DNA of 50,915 bases, from positions 1-50,915 of the forward strand of contig PXRK01000044.1 of assembly GCA_003021015.1 (NCBI GenBank). Direction: 5' to 3'. The position numbers and the translations under genes are program-made. How positions within the stretch are numbered: position 1 is the first letter of the stretch; each line of letters starts with the position of its first letter. Of this stretch, positions 17,343 through 25,553 are shown one piece after another. The stretch is from Halobacteriales archaeon QS_4_66_20. Lineage in GTDB: Archaea > Halobacteriota > Halobacteria > Halobacteriales > Haloarculaceae. The notes under the pieces were generated by a model that was given only the letters and a program-made list of their open reading frames with translations, was not told the DNA's origin and did no database searches.

Positions 17343-18371
17343 TTACTCTCCTACTTGTTCGAGTGCGGCCGTCGTCTCGGCGGCGAGATCATCGACCAGC
17401 GCGGCGGCGGACTGGACCTCGTCGGTCAGGCCGGCGCTCTGCCCAGCGTACAGCGGCAGCTCCTCGACGTCGCCCTCCATGCCCGGCACGGCCAGCGAGT
17501 CCTCGTAGCGGGTGACCTCGTCGCCGTCAGGGGTGGTCACCACTACTTCGTCGCTGCCCGGCCGGTCGCCGTCGGGTTCGCCGGCGGCCTGCCACTCCCG
17601 GACCGGCTCGTTTTCCAGCACGCGGTGGGGGACGTCGGGCCAGCCATCGTCGAACAGCGTGCCGTAGACCGTCTCGGTCTCGTCGGCCGCGGTCACGCGC
17701 TCTCGGTAGCGCTCGTGGACGCGCGCCTCCTGCGTCGCGAGGAACCGGGTACCGAGCCAAGCGCCATCGGCACCCAGCGTCAGTACCGCGGCGATTCCCC
17801 GGCCGTCGGCGATGCCGCCCGCCGCGACGACGGGTGTCTCCGGCACGGCGTCGCCGACCCGCGGGACCAGGGGCATCGTCGCTACTTCACTCTGGACGTG
17901 CCCGCCGGCTTCCCAGCCCTGTGCGACGACCACGTCGGCTCCCGCATCGGCTGCCTCGCGTGCCTCCTGTGCGCTCCCGACTGAGGCGAGGAGGGTCCTG
18001 CCCTGCTCGTGGACCCGGTCGACGTACGGCGCGACGTCGCCGAACGACAGCGAGATGATCTCCACGCCGGCGTCGAGCGCCGCGTCAACGTGCGTCTCCG
18101 TCGGGACGTCCTTCGCCTCGGGATCGAGCACGATGTTGACACCAACGGCACCCGCGGCGTCGCCAGCAGTGCCGTCGATCCGGTCCAGCGTCGCCGCGAC
18201 AGCTTCGCGGGTAGCGTCCTCCCCGCGCCAGGTGATCGCCAGCATCCCCAGGCCGCCGGCGTCGGCGACCGCCGCGGCCAGCGCCGGACAGGTCGCGCTG
18301 CCGATGGGCGCCTGGACAATCGGGACTGCCAGATCGAGCCGCCGGGTCAGGCGGGTGTCGAGTTCGAGCAT
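17343..18371 (-). CDS. Nitronate monooxygenase family protein
   Basis: 342 residues in a FMN-binding TIM barrel. It starts with the typical LTRRLDLAVPIVQAPIGSATCPALAAAVADAGGLGML. The central FMN/substrate loop reads VVVAQGWEAGGHVQ (AQGxEAGGH), followed by VVAAGGIADGRGIAAVLTLGADGAWLGTRFLAT, the phosphate-binding block. Members oxidise alkyl nitronates or act as FabK-like enoyl reductases; haloarchaea lack fatty-acid synthesis of the bacterial kind, so the former is more likely. It ends nine bases from the stop of the convergent zinc-protein gene. Confidence 0.88.
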   Translation of the reverse strand: MLELDTRLTRRLDLAVPIVQAPIGSATCPALAAAVADAGGLGMLAITWRGEDATREAVAATLDRIDGTAGDAAGAVGVNIVLDPEAKDVPTETHVDAALDAGVEIISLSFGDVAPYVDRVHEQGRTLLASVGSAQEAREAADAGADVVVAQGWEAGGHVQSEVATMPLVPRVGDAVPETPVVAAGGIADGRGIAAVLTLGADGAWLGTRFLATQEARVHERYRERVTAADETETVYGTLFDDGWPDVPHRVLENEPVREWQAAGEPDGDRPGSDEVVVTTPDGDEVTRYEDSLAVPGMEGDVEELPLYAGQSAGLTDEVQSAAALVDDLAAETTAALEQVGE

Positions 18372-18480
18372 ATCCCGCGCTCGCCGCGCAGCTGCAAGAA
18401 GATGACGGTTCGCCGACCGTTCGGCCGCCTCGTCGCCAGCAGTGCGGAACGCCTACAGGTTCCCCGCTCGACGGGGCTGT

Positions 18481-19248
18481 ATGGAGTGCCAGGAACTCGT
18501 CGACCGACTCGATGCGGAACTCAGGACGGACGCCTACGCGGACCTCGACGCGAGCGCGAACGGGCTCCAGGTCGGACCAGCGACCCACGACGTGTCCACG
18601 GTCGCCGTCGCCGTCGACGCCGCCGTCGCGACCATCGAGCGCGCCGTCGACGCCGGCGCGGAGCTGCTGGTGACTCACCACGGCATCTCGTGGGGTGGGA
18701 TCGAGCGCGTCACCGGCCGCGAGTACGAGCGGATCGCCGCGCTGATCGACGACGACCTCGCGCTGTACACCTCCCACCTCCCGCTGGACGGTCACCAGGA
18801 ACTGGGTAACGCTGCCGGCGTCGCCGATCTGCTCGACCTCGACGACCGCGAACCGTTCGGCGAACTCGGCGACGAGTACGTCGGTCAGCGCGGCCGCACG
18901 GCCGAGCCGTTGACCGTCGACGATCTCCGTGGCCGCCTCCAGTCGAACCTCGACACCGGCGGACAGGACGTCCAGACCCTCGACTTCGGCCCCGAGGAAA
19001 TCCGTGATGTCACCATCGTCACCGGCAGCGGCGTCGACTGGCTCGACGAGGCCGTCGATGTCAGTGCGGACGCCCTGGTCACCGGCGAGGGCAAACAGCA
19101 GGCGTACCACCAGGCCAGGGAGGCCGGGATTCACGTCGCCCTCGCCGGTCACTACGCCACCGAGACGTTCGGCGTCCGCTCGCTCCAGGCGCGCTTCGAG
19201 GCGTGGGGACTGGAGACGGCGTTCATCGACCACCCGACGGGGATCTGA
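18481..19248 (+). CDS. Nif3-like dinuclear metal centre protein
   Basis: 255 residues, with the start ATG at 18481 (MECQELVDRLD). The metal ligand motif LLVTHHGISWGG lies at residues 60-71, a second ligand region is YTSHLPLDGH, and the C-terminal set is ALVTGEGKQQAYHQARE and VALAGHYATETFG. These are the two halves of the Nif3/YbgI/GTP cyclohydrolase I type 2 fold with two metals. Biochemical role is unsettled for most members. It lies head-to-tail with TrmJ-like. Confidence 0.88.
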   Translation: MECQELVDRLDAELRTDAYADLDASANGLQVGPATHDVSTVAVAVDAAVATIERAVDAGAELLVTHHGISWGGIERVTGREYERIAALIDDDLALYTSHLPLDGHQELGNAAGVADLLDLDDREPFGELGDEYVGQRGRTAEPLTVDDLRGRLQSNLDTGGQDVQTLDFGPEEIRDVTIVTGSGVDWLDEAVDVSADALVTGEGKQQAYHQAREAGIHVALAGHYATETFGVRSLQARFEAWGLETAFIDHPTGI

Positions 19249-19349
19249 TAGTTCGAGGATTTTCTGCGTGAGGTTGCCACCAAAGAGGAAAAAGCTTCCA
19301 GCAGGTTCGGATGCCTTTAGTCAGCAAGTCACCAACACCGGACGAGCGA

Positions 19350-20099
19350 ATGACAGAGAGCAGTCACTCGATCACCGTCGCGGTCGTCGACGCGGAGACG
19401 CCGGGCAACGTGGGAACGATCGCCCGCGCGATGAAGAATTTCGGGCTCTCGGAGCTGTTGCTGGTCGACCCGCCGGAACTGGACCCCGACGGCGAGGCGT
19501 ACGGCTTCGCCGGCCGGGCCCGCGAGGACGTTCTCCCGAACGCCACCGAATGCAGCTTCGACGACATCGTCGAGGGCTATCACACGATCGGCTGCACCGC
19601 GATCACGAACGAGGATCCGACCAAGCACGTCCGCTACCCCGCGTTCACGGCCGAAGAACTCGTCGATCACATCGACGGGGTCGACGCCGACGTTGCGATC
19701 GTGTTCGGCCGCGAGCGCGTCGGCCTCACGAACGACGAACTCGCCCCGATGGACGCCATCTGCTCGATCCCCGCCAGCGCCGAGTACCCGTCGCTGAACC
19801 TCGGCCAGGCGGCGACAATCGTGCTGTACGAACTCCAGGAGCTGACGCTCGCCGGGACCCAGCACCCCGAGGAACTGCACGAGCGCGCGGGCGAGGCCGA
19901 GATCAACCGCCTCTACGACCAGTTCGACGATCTGCTGGCGGCGATCGGACACCCCGACCCCAAGCGCGCGAAGGCGAACCGCCTGCTGCGCCGGCTGCTC
20001 GGCCGCGCGCACCCGACGCCGCGGGAGGTCAGCACCCTCCGGGGCATCCTCCGGCGCGCGACCGAACTGAGCGAACCGCCGGACGAGCGGCCGGAGTGA
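19350..20099 (+). CDS. SpoU-family tRNA (cytidine/uridine-2'-O-)methyltransferase, TrmJ type
   Basis: 249 residues from the ATG at 19350, in the SPOUT fold. Motif 1 is VAVVDAETPGNVGTIARAMKNFG (NxGxxxRxxxNFG), motif 2 is VAIVFGRERVGLTNDEL (GREGxGL variant), and motif 3 is CSIPASAEYPSLNLGQAATIVLYEL. Motif 3 forms the SAM-binding knot. The C-terminal 80 residues are a helical extension with a Lys/Arg-rich end (DPKRAKANRLLRRLLGRAHPT). TrmJ homologues modify position 32 of tRNAs in archaea. Thirteen residues upstream are possible but not acidic. Confidence 0.9.
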   Translation: MTESSHSITVAVVDAETPGNVGTIARAMKNFGLSELLLVDPPELDPDGEAYGFAGRAREDVLPNATECSFDDIVEGYHTIGCTAITNEDPTKHVRYPAFTAEELVDHIDGVDADVAIVFGRERVGLTNDELAPMDAICSIPASAEYPSLNLGQAATIVLYELQELTLAGTQHPEELHERAGEAEINRLYDQFDDLLAAIGHPDPKRAKANRLLRRLLGRAHPTPREVSTLRGILRRATELSEPPDERPE

Positions 20100-20106
20100 C
20101 GTGTTG

Positions 20107-20123
20107 TACACCTGGACGTGATT
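20107..20123 (-). repeat. Dispersed intergenic motif, minus-strand copy
   Basis: Reverse complement reads AATCACGTCCAGGTGTA. It lies between the converging TrmJ-like and flavin reductase genes. Confidence 0.65.
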
Positions 20124-20140
20124 TGCCTCATAGTGACTCG

Positions 20141-20632
20141 TCACGCCTCGTCCATCCGCTCCCACTGCCCGCGGAAGAAGAGGATGGGGTCTTTCTCGGG
20201 GTTGAGATCCGCCGTCGCCTCGACGTGCCCGACGTAGATGGTGTGATCGCCGGCCTCGTGGGCGGCGTCGACGCTGCAGTCGATGTAGGCGAGCGACTCC
20301 TCGAAGATCGGCGCGCCCGTGGCCTCGGTTCTGGTCGGGCGGGTCTCGAAGGGGTCGTCGTCGAGTTCGACGATGTTCGCGAAGTGGTCGCCGAGGTCCT
20401 GCTGGTCCGCTGCGAGGACGTTGAGACAGTAGCTGTCGGTGTCGCCCGAGAGCCGTTCGTAACATTCGGTCTCGTGATCGACGCAGACCAGCACCAGCGG
20501 CGGGTCCAGCGAGACGCTCGAGACAGCGTTGGCCGTCATTCCGTGTGGCTCCTCGCCCGGGAGCGTCATGACTGTACAACCGGTCGCGAAGTTCCCCATG
20601 ATCCGCCTGAACGTGTCTCCGTCTACGGACAT
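20141..20632 (-). CDS. Flavin reductase-like domain protein
   Basis: 163 residues forming a single flavin_reduct barrel. The N-terminal strand block reads FRRIMGNFATGCTVMTL, then the NAD/FMN region GMTANAVSSVSLDPPLVLVCVDHET, the core SYCLNVLAADQQDLGDHFA, and C-terminal HTIYVGHVEATADLNPEKDPILFFRG. Members reduce free FMN or FAD with NAD(P)H, usually as the reductase partner of a two-component monooxygenase; no oxygenase gene is adjacent. It is transcribed away from the MITE at 20786. Confidence 0.85.
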   Translation of the reverse strand: MSVDGDTFRRIMGNFATGCTVMTLPGEEPHGMTANAVSSVSLDPPLVLVCVDHETECYERLSGDTDSYCLNVLAADQQDLGDHFANIVELDDDPFETRPTRTEATGAPIFEESLAYIDCSVDAAHEAGDHTIYVGHVEATADLNPEKDPILFFRGQWERMDEA

Positions 20633-20785
20633 ACGCTACACTACGTTGGGCTCCCCTTTGAAGATGCTGCGTTTGGTGTTGGAAAGTTCTGCTGCAGGAT
20701 TGCTGGAAGCCACTCTGAGATCCGATCGCGGGGCCTCTCGGCGTTCAGCCACCGCCAGAACCGCCAGATGTAGCGGATCGAGGTG

Positions 20786-20895
20786 ATACTGGTGGCTGTA
20801 ATTCTTTTACTCACCAGTCTCTGCTCTCTGCGGAGACAGACCCGTTCCGCCTGAATTCTCAATTCGAGTGTTCACGTACGTACAGCCACCAGTAT
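20786..20895. mobile_element. MITE copy 2 (110 bp, perfect 15-bp terminal inverted repeats)
   Basis: Same ends (ATACTGGTGGCTGTA ... TACAGCCACCAGTAT) and same interior as 9440-9549, with one difference. It lies 73 bases upstream of egsA, in the divergent gap with the flavin reductase gene. Confidence 0.9.
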
Positions 20896-20938
20896 GAGCG
20901 GACAAGCGCGGGGCGGCGGCCGCCGTGGAGTGTCCACA

Positions 20939-20944
20939 CTTAAC
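20939..20944 (+). promoter_or_regulatory. Candidate TATA box of egsA
   Basis: CTTAAC about 27 bases before the ATG at 20968, as for a leaderless transcript. It is 44 bases downstream of the MITE, so the MITE's sequence forms the region upstream of this promoter. Confidence 0.4.
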
Positions 20945-20967
20945 TGGATCCGCGAAAAACCGCCAGT

Positions 20968-22026
20968 ATGTTTCGGAAGTCGACGTGGATACGGCTGCCG
21001 CGGAACGTGGTCGTCGGGCACGAGGTGCTCTCCCGGACCAGCGAGGCGGTCGGGGAGCTACAGCTCACGGGAACGCCGCTCGTCGTCACCAGCCCGATCC
21101 CGCGGTCGGTCGCAGGGGACCGCGTCATCGAGGAGCTCGCGACGCTGGGCCCCGACCCGGAGCTGATCGTCGTCGAGGAGGCGACGTTCGACGCCATCGA
21201 GCGGGTGCTCGCACGGACAGAGGACGTCGACCCCGGCTACCTCGTCGGCGTCGGCGGCGGGAAGGCCATCGACATTGCGAAGATGGCTGCCGCCGACTGC
21301 GAGCAGGGGTTCGTCTCGATCCCGACCGCGGCCAGCCACGACGGCATCGTCTCCGGCCGCGGGTCGGTGCCGGAAGGGGACACGCGCCACAGCGTCGCGG
21401 CGAAACCGCCGCTTGCGGTCATCGCGGACACCTCGGTGATCGCCGACGCGCCCTGGCGGCTCACCACCGCCGGCTGTGCCGACATCATCTCGAACTACAC
21501 CGCCGTCCGGGACTGGCAGCTCGCCCACCGCCTCCAGAACGTCTACTACTCGGAGTACGCCGGCGCGCTCTCGCGGATGACCGCCGAGATGCTCGTCGAG
21601 AACTCCGGCTCGATCCGCCAGGGGCTGGAGGAGTCGGCCTGGATCGTCGTCAAGGCGCTCGTCTCCTCGGGCGTAGCGATGAGCATCGCCGGCTCCTCGC
21701 GGCCCGCCAGCGGCGCCGAACACCTCGTTTCCCACCAGCTCGACCGGCTCGTACCCGGCGCCGCGCTGCACGGCCACCAGGTCGGCGTCGGCTCGATCAT
21801 GACGGCGTACCTCCAGAGCGGCCAGGACGGCGACTGGGAGGACGTTCGCGACGCCCTCCGGAGCATCGGCGCCCCGACGACCGCCGACGAACTCGGGATC
21901 GACGAGGCGACGGTGATCGAGGCGCTCACCTCGGCCCACGAGATCCGCGACCGCTACACGATCCTGGGCGACGGGATCAGCGAGGCAGCTGCCCGCGAAG
22001 CCGCCGCTGTCACTGGCGTCATCTGA
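20968..22026 (+). CDS. egsA: sn-glycerol-1-phosphate dehydrogenase
   Basis: 352 residues. The NAD(P)-binding GVGGGKAIDIAKMAA block lies near residues 90-104, followed by FVSIPTAASHDGIVSG and the zinc-binding residues Asp/His in AGCADIISNYTAVRDW, GAEHLVSHQLDRL and ALHGHQVGVGS. The enzyme makes sn-glycerol-1-phosphate, the stereochemistry that distinguishes archaeal membrane lipids. It is essential in archaea and of normal length. Start at 20968 is preceded by a TATA box at 25-30 bases. Together with carS (31075-31620) it accounts for two steps of archaeal phospholipid synthesis in this window. Confidence 0.95.
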   Translation: MFRKSTWIRLPRNVVVGHEVLSRTSEAVGELQLTGTPLVVTSPIPRSVAGDRVIEELATLGPDPELIVVEEATFDAIERVLARTEDVDPGYLVGVGGGKAIDIAKMAAADCEQGFVSIPTAASHDGIVSGRGSVPEGDTRHSVAAKPPLAVIADTSVIADAPWRLTTAGCADIISNYTAVRDWQLAHRLQNVYYSEYAGALSRMTAEMLVENSGSIRQGLEESAWIVVKALVSSGVAMSIAGSSRPASGAEHLVSHQLDRLVPGAALHGHQVGVGSIMTAYLQSGQDGDWEDVRDALRSIGAPTTADELGIDEATVIEALTSAHEIRDRYTILGDGISEAAAREAAAVTGVI

Positions 22027-22068
22027 CTGCGGAGCCGTTGCCAGTGCCGGCGCAATCTGATTGGGACC

Positions 22069-22551
22069 TTACCCGACGATGGGCTGTGGCGGCGTCGCCG
22101 TCTGCTGCCACACCACGTCGTCGTTGCCACGGCCGGCGTCGTGCGCCGCCTCGAAGAGCACGGCCAGCCGGTAGATGGTGCCGCTCGCGACGTCCTCGGC
22201 GTTCGAGATGCCGACGATGGTCGCCCTGTCGACGGCCGTGACCGAACACTCGACGCCGGTCCTGTCGGCGACGGCCTCACACACTGCCAGCTCCAGCGAT
22301 CGGTCGACTGGCGTCGTCGTCGAGGGGAGCGCGACCGCGTCCTGTTTGCGGACGTGAAGTACCTCGCCGTCGTCATTTCGCACCTTCGCGTACAGGTCGA
22401 CCCGGTCCTCGCGGGCCTCCGTTCTGGCCTGGGCGTACTGTGACGGCGACACCTCGATGCTGGTCTGGTTGACCGAAAACGTGCTGTAGGACTTCTCTAG
22501 CGCCGCGAGACAGGATTCTACGTTCGCGCTCGACCGCTCCACCACTCCCAT
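22069..22551 (-). CDS. NUDIX-fold-like protein without the catalytic residues
   Basis: 160 residues. The middle resembles a NUDIX domain: DDGEVLHVRKQDAVALPST, then LELAVCEAVADRTGVECSV where the NUDIX helix would be. The canonical REUxEExGU reads CEAVADRTGV here: one Glu is kept but the two metal-binding glutamates are replaced by Asp/Arg. The C-terminal IYRLAVLFEAAHD matches a NUDIX strand. It is thus either a non-catalytic member or only a remote relative. The start at 22549-22551 (MGVVERSS) avoids a basic non-acidic upstream extension. Role unknown; it is divergent from gatE. Confidence 0.6.
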   Translation of the reverse strand: MGVVERSSANVESCLAALEKSYSTFSVNQTSIEVSPSQYAQARTEAREDRVDLYAKVRNDDGEVLHVRKQDAVALPSTTTPVDRSLELAVCEAVADRTGVECSVTAVDRATIVGISNAEDVASGTIYRLAVLFEAAHDAGRGNDDVVWQQTATPPQPIVG

Positions 22552-22625
22552 GGTCGTACAACCGAGGCCGGCCCGATAAAGCCAGTGGATGCTTTCAGCG
22601 GTTGAATCTGATCTGACAATCGCCA

Positions 22626-22646
22626 CAGAGTCACGTCCGACGGTAT
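22626..22646 (+). repeat. Dispersed intergenic motif
   Basis: Starts CAGAGTCACGTCCGACGGTA; sits in the divergent gap between the NUDIX-like gene and gatE, 52-72 bases before the gatE start. Confidence 0.65.
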
Positions 22647-22697
22647 CAGCCCGGCGGATAGTACGTTTTTTCCCCTTCGGTGTCGGAGAACACGGCA

Positions 22698-24569
22698 ATG
22701 AGCGAGTACGACTACGACGAGCTGGGACTCGTCGCGGGGCTGGAGATCCACCAGCAGCTCGACACGGAGACGAAGCTGTTCTGTGCGTGTCCGACGACGC
22801 TGCGCGAGCCCGAGGCGGCGTCAAAGACGTTCAGGCGGTACCTGCACCCGACCAGGAGCGAACTGGGCGAGATCGACGAGGCGGCCGTAGAGGAGAGCCG
22901 CGTCGGCCGCCAGTTCGAGTACCTGGCCTACGACAGCACCTGCCTCGTCGAGGAGGACGACGAACCGCCGGGGCGGGTCGACAGCGAGGCGATCGCGACG
23001 ACGCTTGAGATCGCCGCGCTGCTGGACATGACCGTCGCCGACCAGGTGCACGTGATGCGCAAGATCGTCGTCGACGGCTCCAATACGACGGGGTTCCAGC
23101 GGACGATGCTCGTCGCCAGCGACGGCGCCATCGAGACCGACGACGGGCCGGTCGGCATCGAGGACCTGATGCTCGAAGAGGAGAGCGCAAAGCGGATCGC
23201 CGAAACCGACAGTGGCGTCCGCTACGGCCTCGACAGGCTCGGGATCCCGCTGGTCGAGATCGGCACCCGACCGGACATCCGCACACCCGAGCAGGCCCGC
23301 GAGGCCGCCGAGCGGATCGGGATGCTGCTGCGCTCGACCGGCAAGGTCAAGCGCGGCCTCGGCAGCATCCGCCAGGACGTCAACGTCTCGATCGCCGAGG
23401 GCGCCCGCGTCGAGATCAAAGGGGTCCAGAGCCTCGACGACATCGACGACATCGTCCGCAACGAGGTCCGCCGCCAGGTCGAACTGCTTTCGATCGTCGA
23501 CGAACTCGACGCGCGGGACGCGGCCGTGGGCGAGCCACAGGACGTCTCCGACGTGTTCGCGGACACCGACAGCGGCGTCATCGGCGGCGCGCTTGGCGGC
23601 GGTGGCAAAGCCATGGCGGTCCGGCTGGCCGGGTTCGACGGCCTGGTCGGCCGCGAGATCCAGCCCGACCGCCGGCTGGGCACCGAGTTCGCCGACCACG
23701 CCGCGCGCCAGGGCGCCGGCGGTATCTTCCACACGGACGAACTGCCGGCGTACGGCGTCACCGAGGAGGAGGTCGAGGACCTGCGGGCTGCGGTCGGCGC
23801 CGAGCCGGACGACGCCGTGGCCCTCGTCGCCGACGACCCCGAGACTGCCGGCCTCGCAATCGAGGCAGTCGTCGAGCGTGCCGAGCAAGCACTCGCGGGC
23901 GTGCCCGAAGAAACCCGCGGCGCGAACGAGGACGGGACGACCGAGTACCTGCGGCCGCTGCCGGGCGCGGCACGGATGTACCCCGAGACGGACGTGCCGC
24001 CTGTCGAGCCCGACGTGTCGGCGATCGACACCCCCGAACTGCTCACCGAGAAGGTCGAGCGCTACCAGTCCGAGCACGGGCTGGACGCGGACCTCGCCGA
24101 GCAGGTCGCCTACGGCCAGCGAATGGCGCTGTTCGAGGAGGCCGTCGGGATGGGCGTCGACCCGACGCTCGCTGCGGGGACCCTCGAATCGACGGTGACG
24201 GAGCTCCGCCGGGACGACGTGCCCGTCGAGAATCTGACCGACGAGCAGTTCCGGGAACTGTTCGCGCTGCTTACCGACGGCGAACTCGCCAAGGAGGGCG
24301 TGCCGGACCTGCTGACCGCGCTCGCAGAGCAGCCCGACCTGTCGGCCCAGGAAGCCGCAGAGCAGGAGGGGCTGGGCAGTGCCGGCGAGGACGAGGTCCG
24401 GGAGGAAATCAGCGCGGTCGTCGAGCGCAACGCCGACCAGGTCGCCGAGGAAGGGATGGGCGCCTTCTCGGCGCTGATGGGCGAGTGCATGGGCGAACTC
24501 CGCGGCAAGGCCGACGGCGACGTCGTCAGCGACGTGCTCCGCGAGGAGATCCAGAAGCGCGCCGGGTGA
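22698..24569 (+). CDS. gatE: Glutamyl-tRNA(Gln) amidotransferase subunit E
   Basis: 623 residues from the ATG at 22698 (MSEYDYDELG). The first half is the GatB/GatE catalytic amidotransferase domain: LVAGLEIHQQLDTETKLFCACP (GLEIHxQL), the middle FQRTMLVASDGAIETDDGPVGI, and VEIKGVQSLDDIDDIVRNEVRRQ. An AspRS-type insert around residues 290-410 is the archaeal GatE hallmark, followed by the YqeY-like C-terminal domain. With GatD it converts Glu-tRNA(Gln) to Gln-tRNA(Gln). gatD is not in the window. A GTG six codons upstream is a possible alternative start. Confidence 0.95.
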   Translation: MSEYDYDELGLVAGLEIHQQLDTETKLFCACPTTLREPEAASKTFRRYLHPTRSELGEIDEAAVEESRVGRQFEYLAYDSTCLVEEDDEPPGRVDSEAIATTLEIAALLDMTVADQVHVMRKIVVDGSNTTGFQRTMLVASDGAIETDDGPVGIEDLMLEEESAKRIAETDSGVRYGLDRLGIPLVEIGTRPDIRTPEQAREAAERIGMLLRSTGKVKRGLGSIRQDVNVSIAEGARVEIKGVQSLDDIDDIVRNEVRRQVELLSIVDELDARDAAVGEPQDVSDVFADTDSGVIGGALGGGGKAMAVRLAGFDGLVGREIQPDRRLGTEFADHAARQGAGGIFHTDELPAYGVTEEEVEDLRAAVGAEPDDAVALVADDPETAGLAIEAVVERAEQALAGVPEETRGANEDGTTEYLRPLPGAARMYPETDVPPVEPDVSAIDTPELLTEKVERYQSEHGLDADLAEQVAYGQRMALFEEAVGMGVDPTLAAGTLESTVTELRRDDVPVENLTDEQFRELFALLTDGELAKEGVPDLLTALAEQPDLSAQEAAEQEGLGSAGEDEVREEISAVVERNADQVAEEGMGAFSALMGECMGELRGKADGDVVSDVLREEIQKRAG

Positions 24570-24627
24570 CGGCTCAGTATGAGAGACATACCAAACTATA
24601 CATTCGAGCATCGACAAGTGGGGGCCG

Positions 24628-25551
24628 ATGATCGAGGCGCGGGAGTTGCGCAAGGAGTACGGTGATTTCGTCGCCGTCGAGGGGAGCACGTTCAGCGTCG
24701 ACGACGGCGAGGTGTTCGGCATCGTCGGCCCGAACGGCGCCGGGAAGACGACGACGCTGAAGATGCTCGCGGGCCTGCTCGACCCGACCGAGGGGTCGGC
24801 GACCGTCGCCGGGTTCGACGCGGGCGAGACGGAGATGCGCAGACACCTCGGCTTTCTGCCCGAGGAGTCGCCGCTGTACGAGGAGATGACGGCGATCACC
24901 TACCTCCAGTTTTTCGCCGACCTCTACGACGTCGCCCCCGCCGACGCCGAGCGCCGGATCCACGAGACGCTTTCCGAACTCGAACTCGACCACCGCGACC
25001 GCCAGATCGGCGACATGTCCAAGGGGATGAAACGGAAGGTCGCAATCGCGCGGTCGCTGATCAACGACCCCGACGTGCTGATCTACGACGAGCCAGCCAG
25101 CGGCCTGGACCCGCTGACGACCAACTACATCATCGAGTTCACGGCCCGCCTCGCCGAGGAGGGCAAGACCATCGTGTTCAGCGCCCACAACCTGTTTCAC
25201 GTCGAGTCGATCTGCGACCGGGTGGCGATCATGCGCGACGGCGCCATCGTCGCCCGCGGCGACCTCGACACGCTGCAGGCCGAGCACGGCGAGACGACCT
25301 ATCACGTCTACACCACCGTCGAGGTGCCCGACAGCGTCCGGGAGAACGGCCGCTACCAGACCGTCGTCGGGAGCATGGACGCCGTCGAGGAGACGCGGAC
25401 CGCCGCACAGGACGCCGGCGGCAGCGTCGTCGACATCCGCACGGAGGAGTCGAGTCTCGAAGAAGTGTTCCTGAACGTCGCTGAGTCGGGCACCGAGAGG
25501 CCCTCCGCGTCGGCGGCCGCCGAGTCGGGGCCGGAGTCGCCGGGTGACTGA
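24628..25551 (+). CDS. ABC transporter ATP-binding protein (ABC-2 exporter type)
   Basis: 307 residues. Walker A is GPNGAGKT near residues 34-41, the Q-loop FLPEESPLY near 79, signature MSKGMKRKVAIA near 131, Walker B VLIYDEPASGLDPLT near 151, and H-loop FSAHNLFHV near 185. A C-terminal 80-residue region follows, as in ABC-2 efflux ATPases. It drives the two permeases that follow; the operon spacing is two bases to the next gene. This resembles NatA-type sodium or drug export, but the substrate is unknown. Confidence 0.92.
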   Translation: MIEARELRKEYGDFVAVEGSTFSVDDGEVFGIVGPNGAGKTTTLKMLAGLLDPTEGSATVAGFDAGETEMRRHLGFLPEESPLYEEMTAITYLQFFADLYDVAPADAERRIHETLSELELDHRDRQIGDMSKGMKRKVAIARSLINDPDVLIYDEPASGLDPLTTNYIIEFTARLAEEGKTIVFSAHNLFHVESICDRVAIMRDGAIVARGDLDTLQAEHGETTYHVYTTVEVPDSVRENGRYQTVVGSMDAVEETRTAAQDAGGSVVDIRTEESSLEEVFLNVAESGTERPSASAAAESGPESPGD

Positions 25552-25553
25552 CA

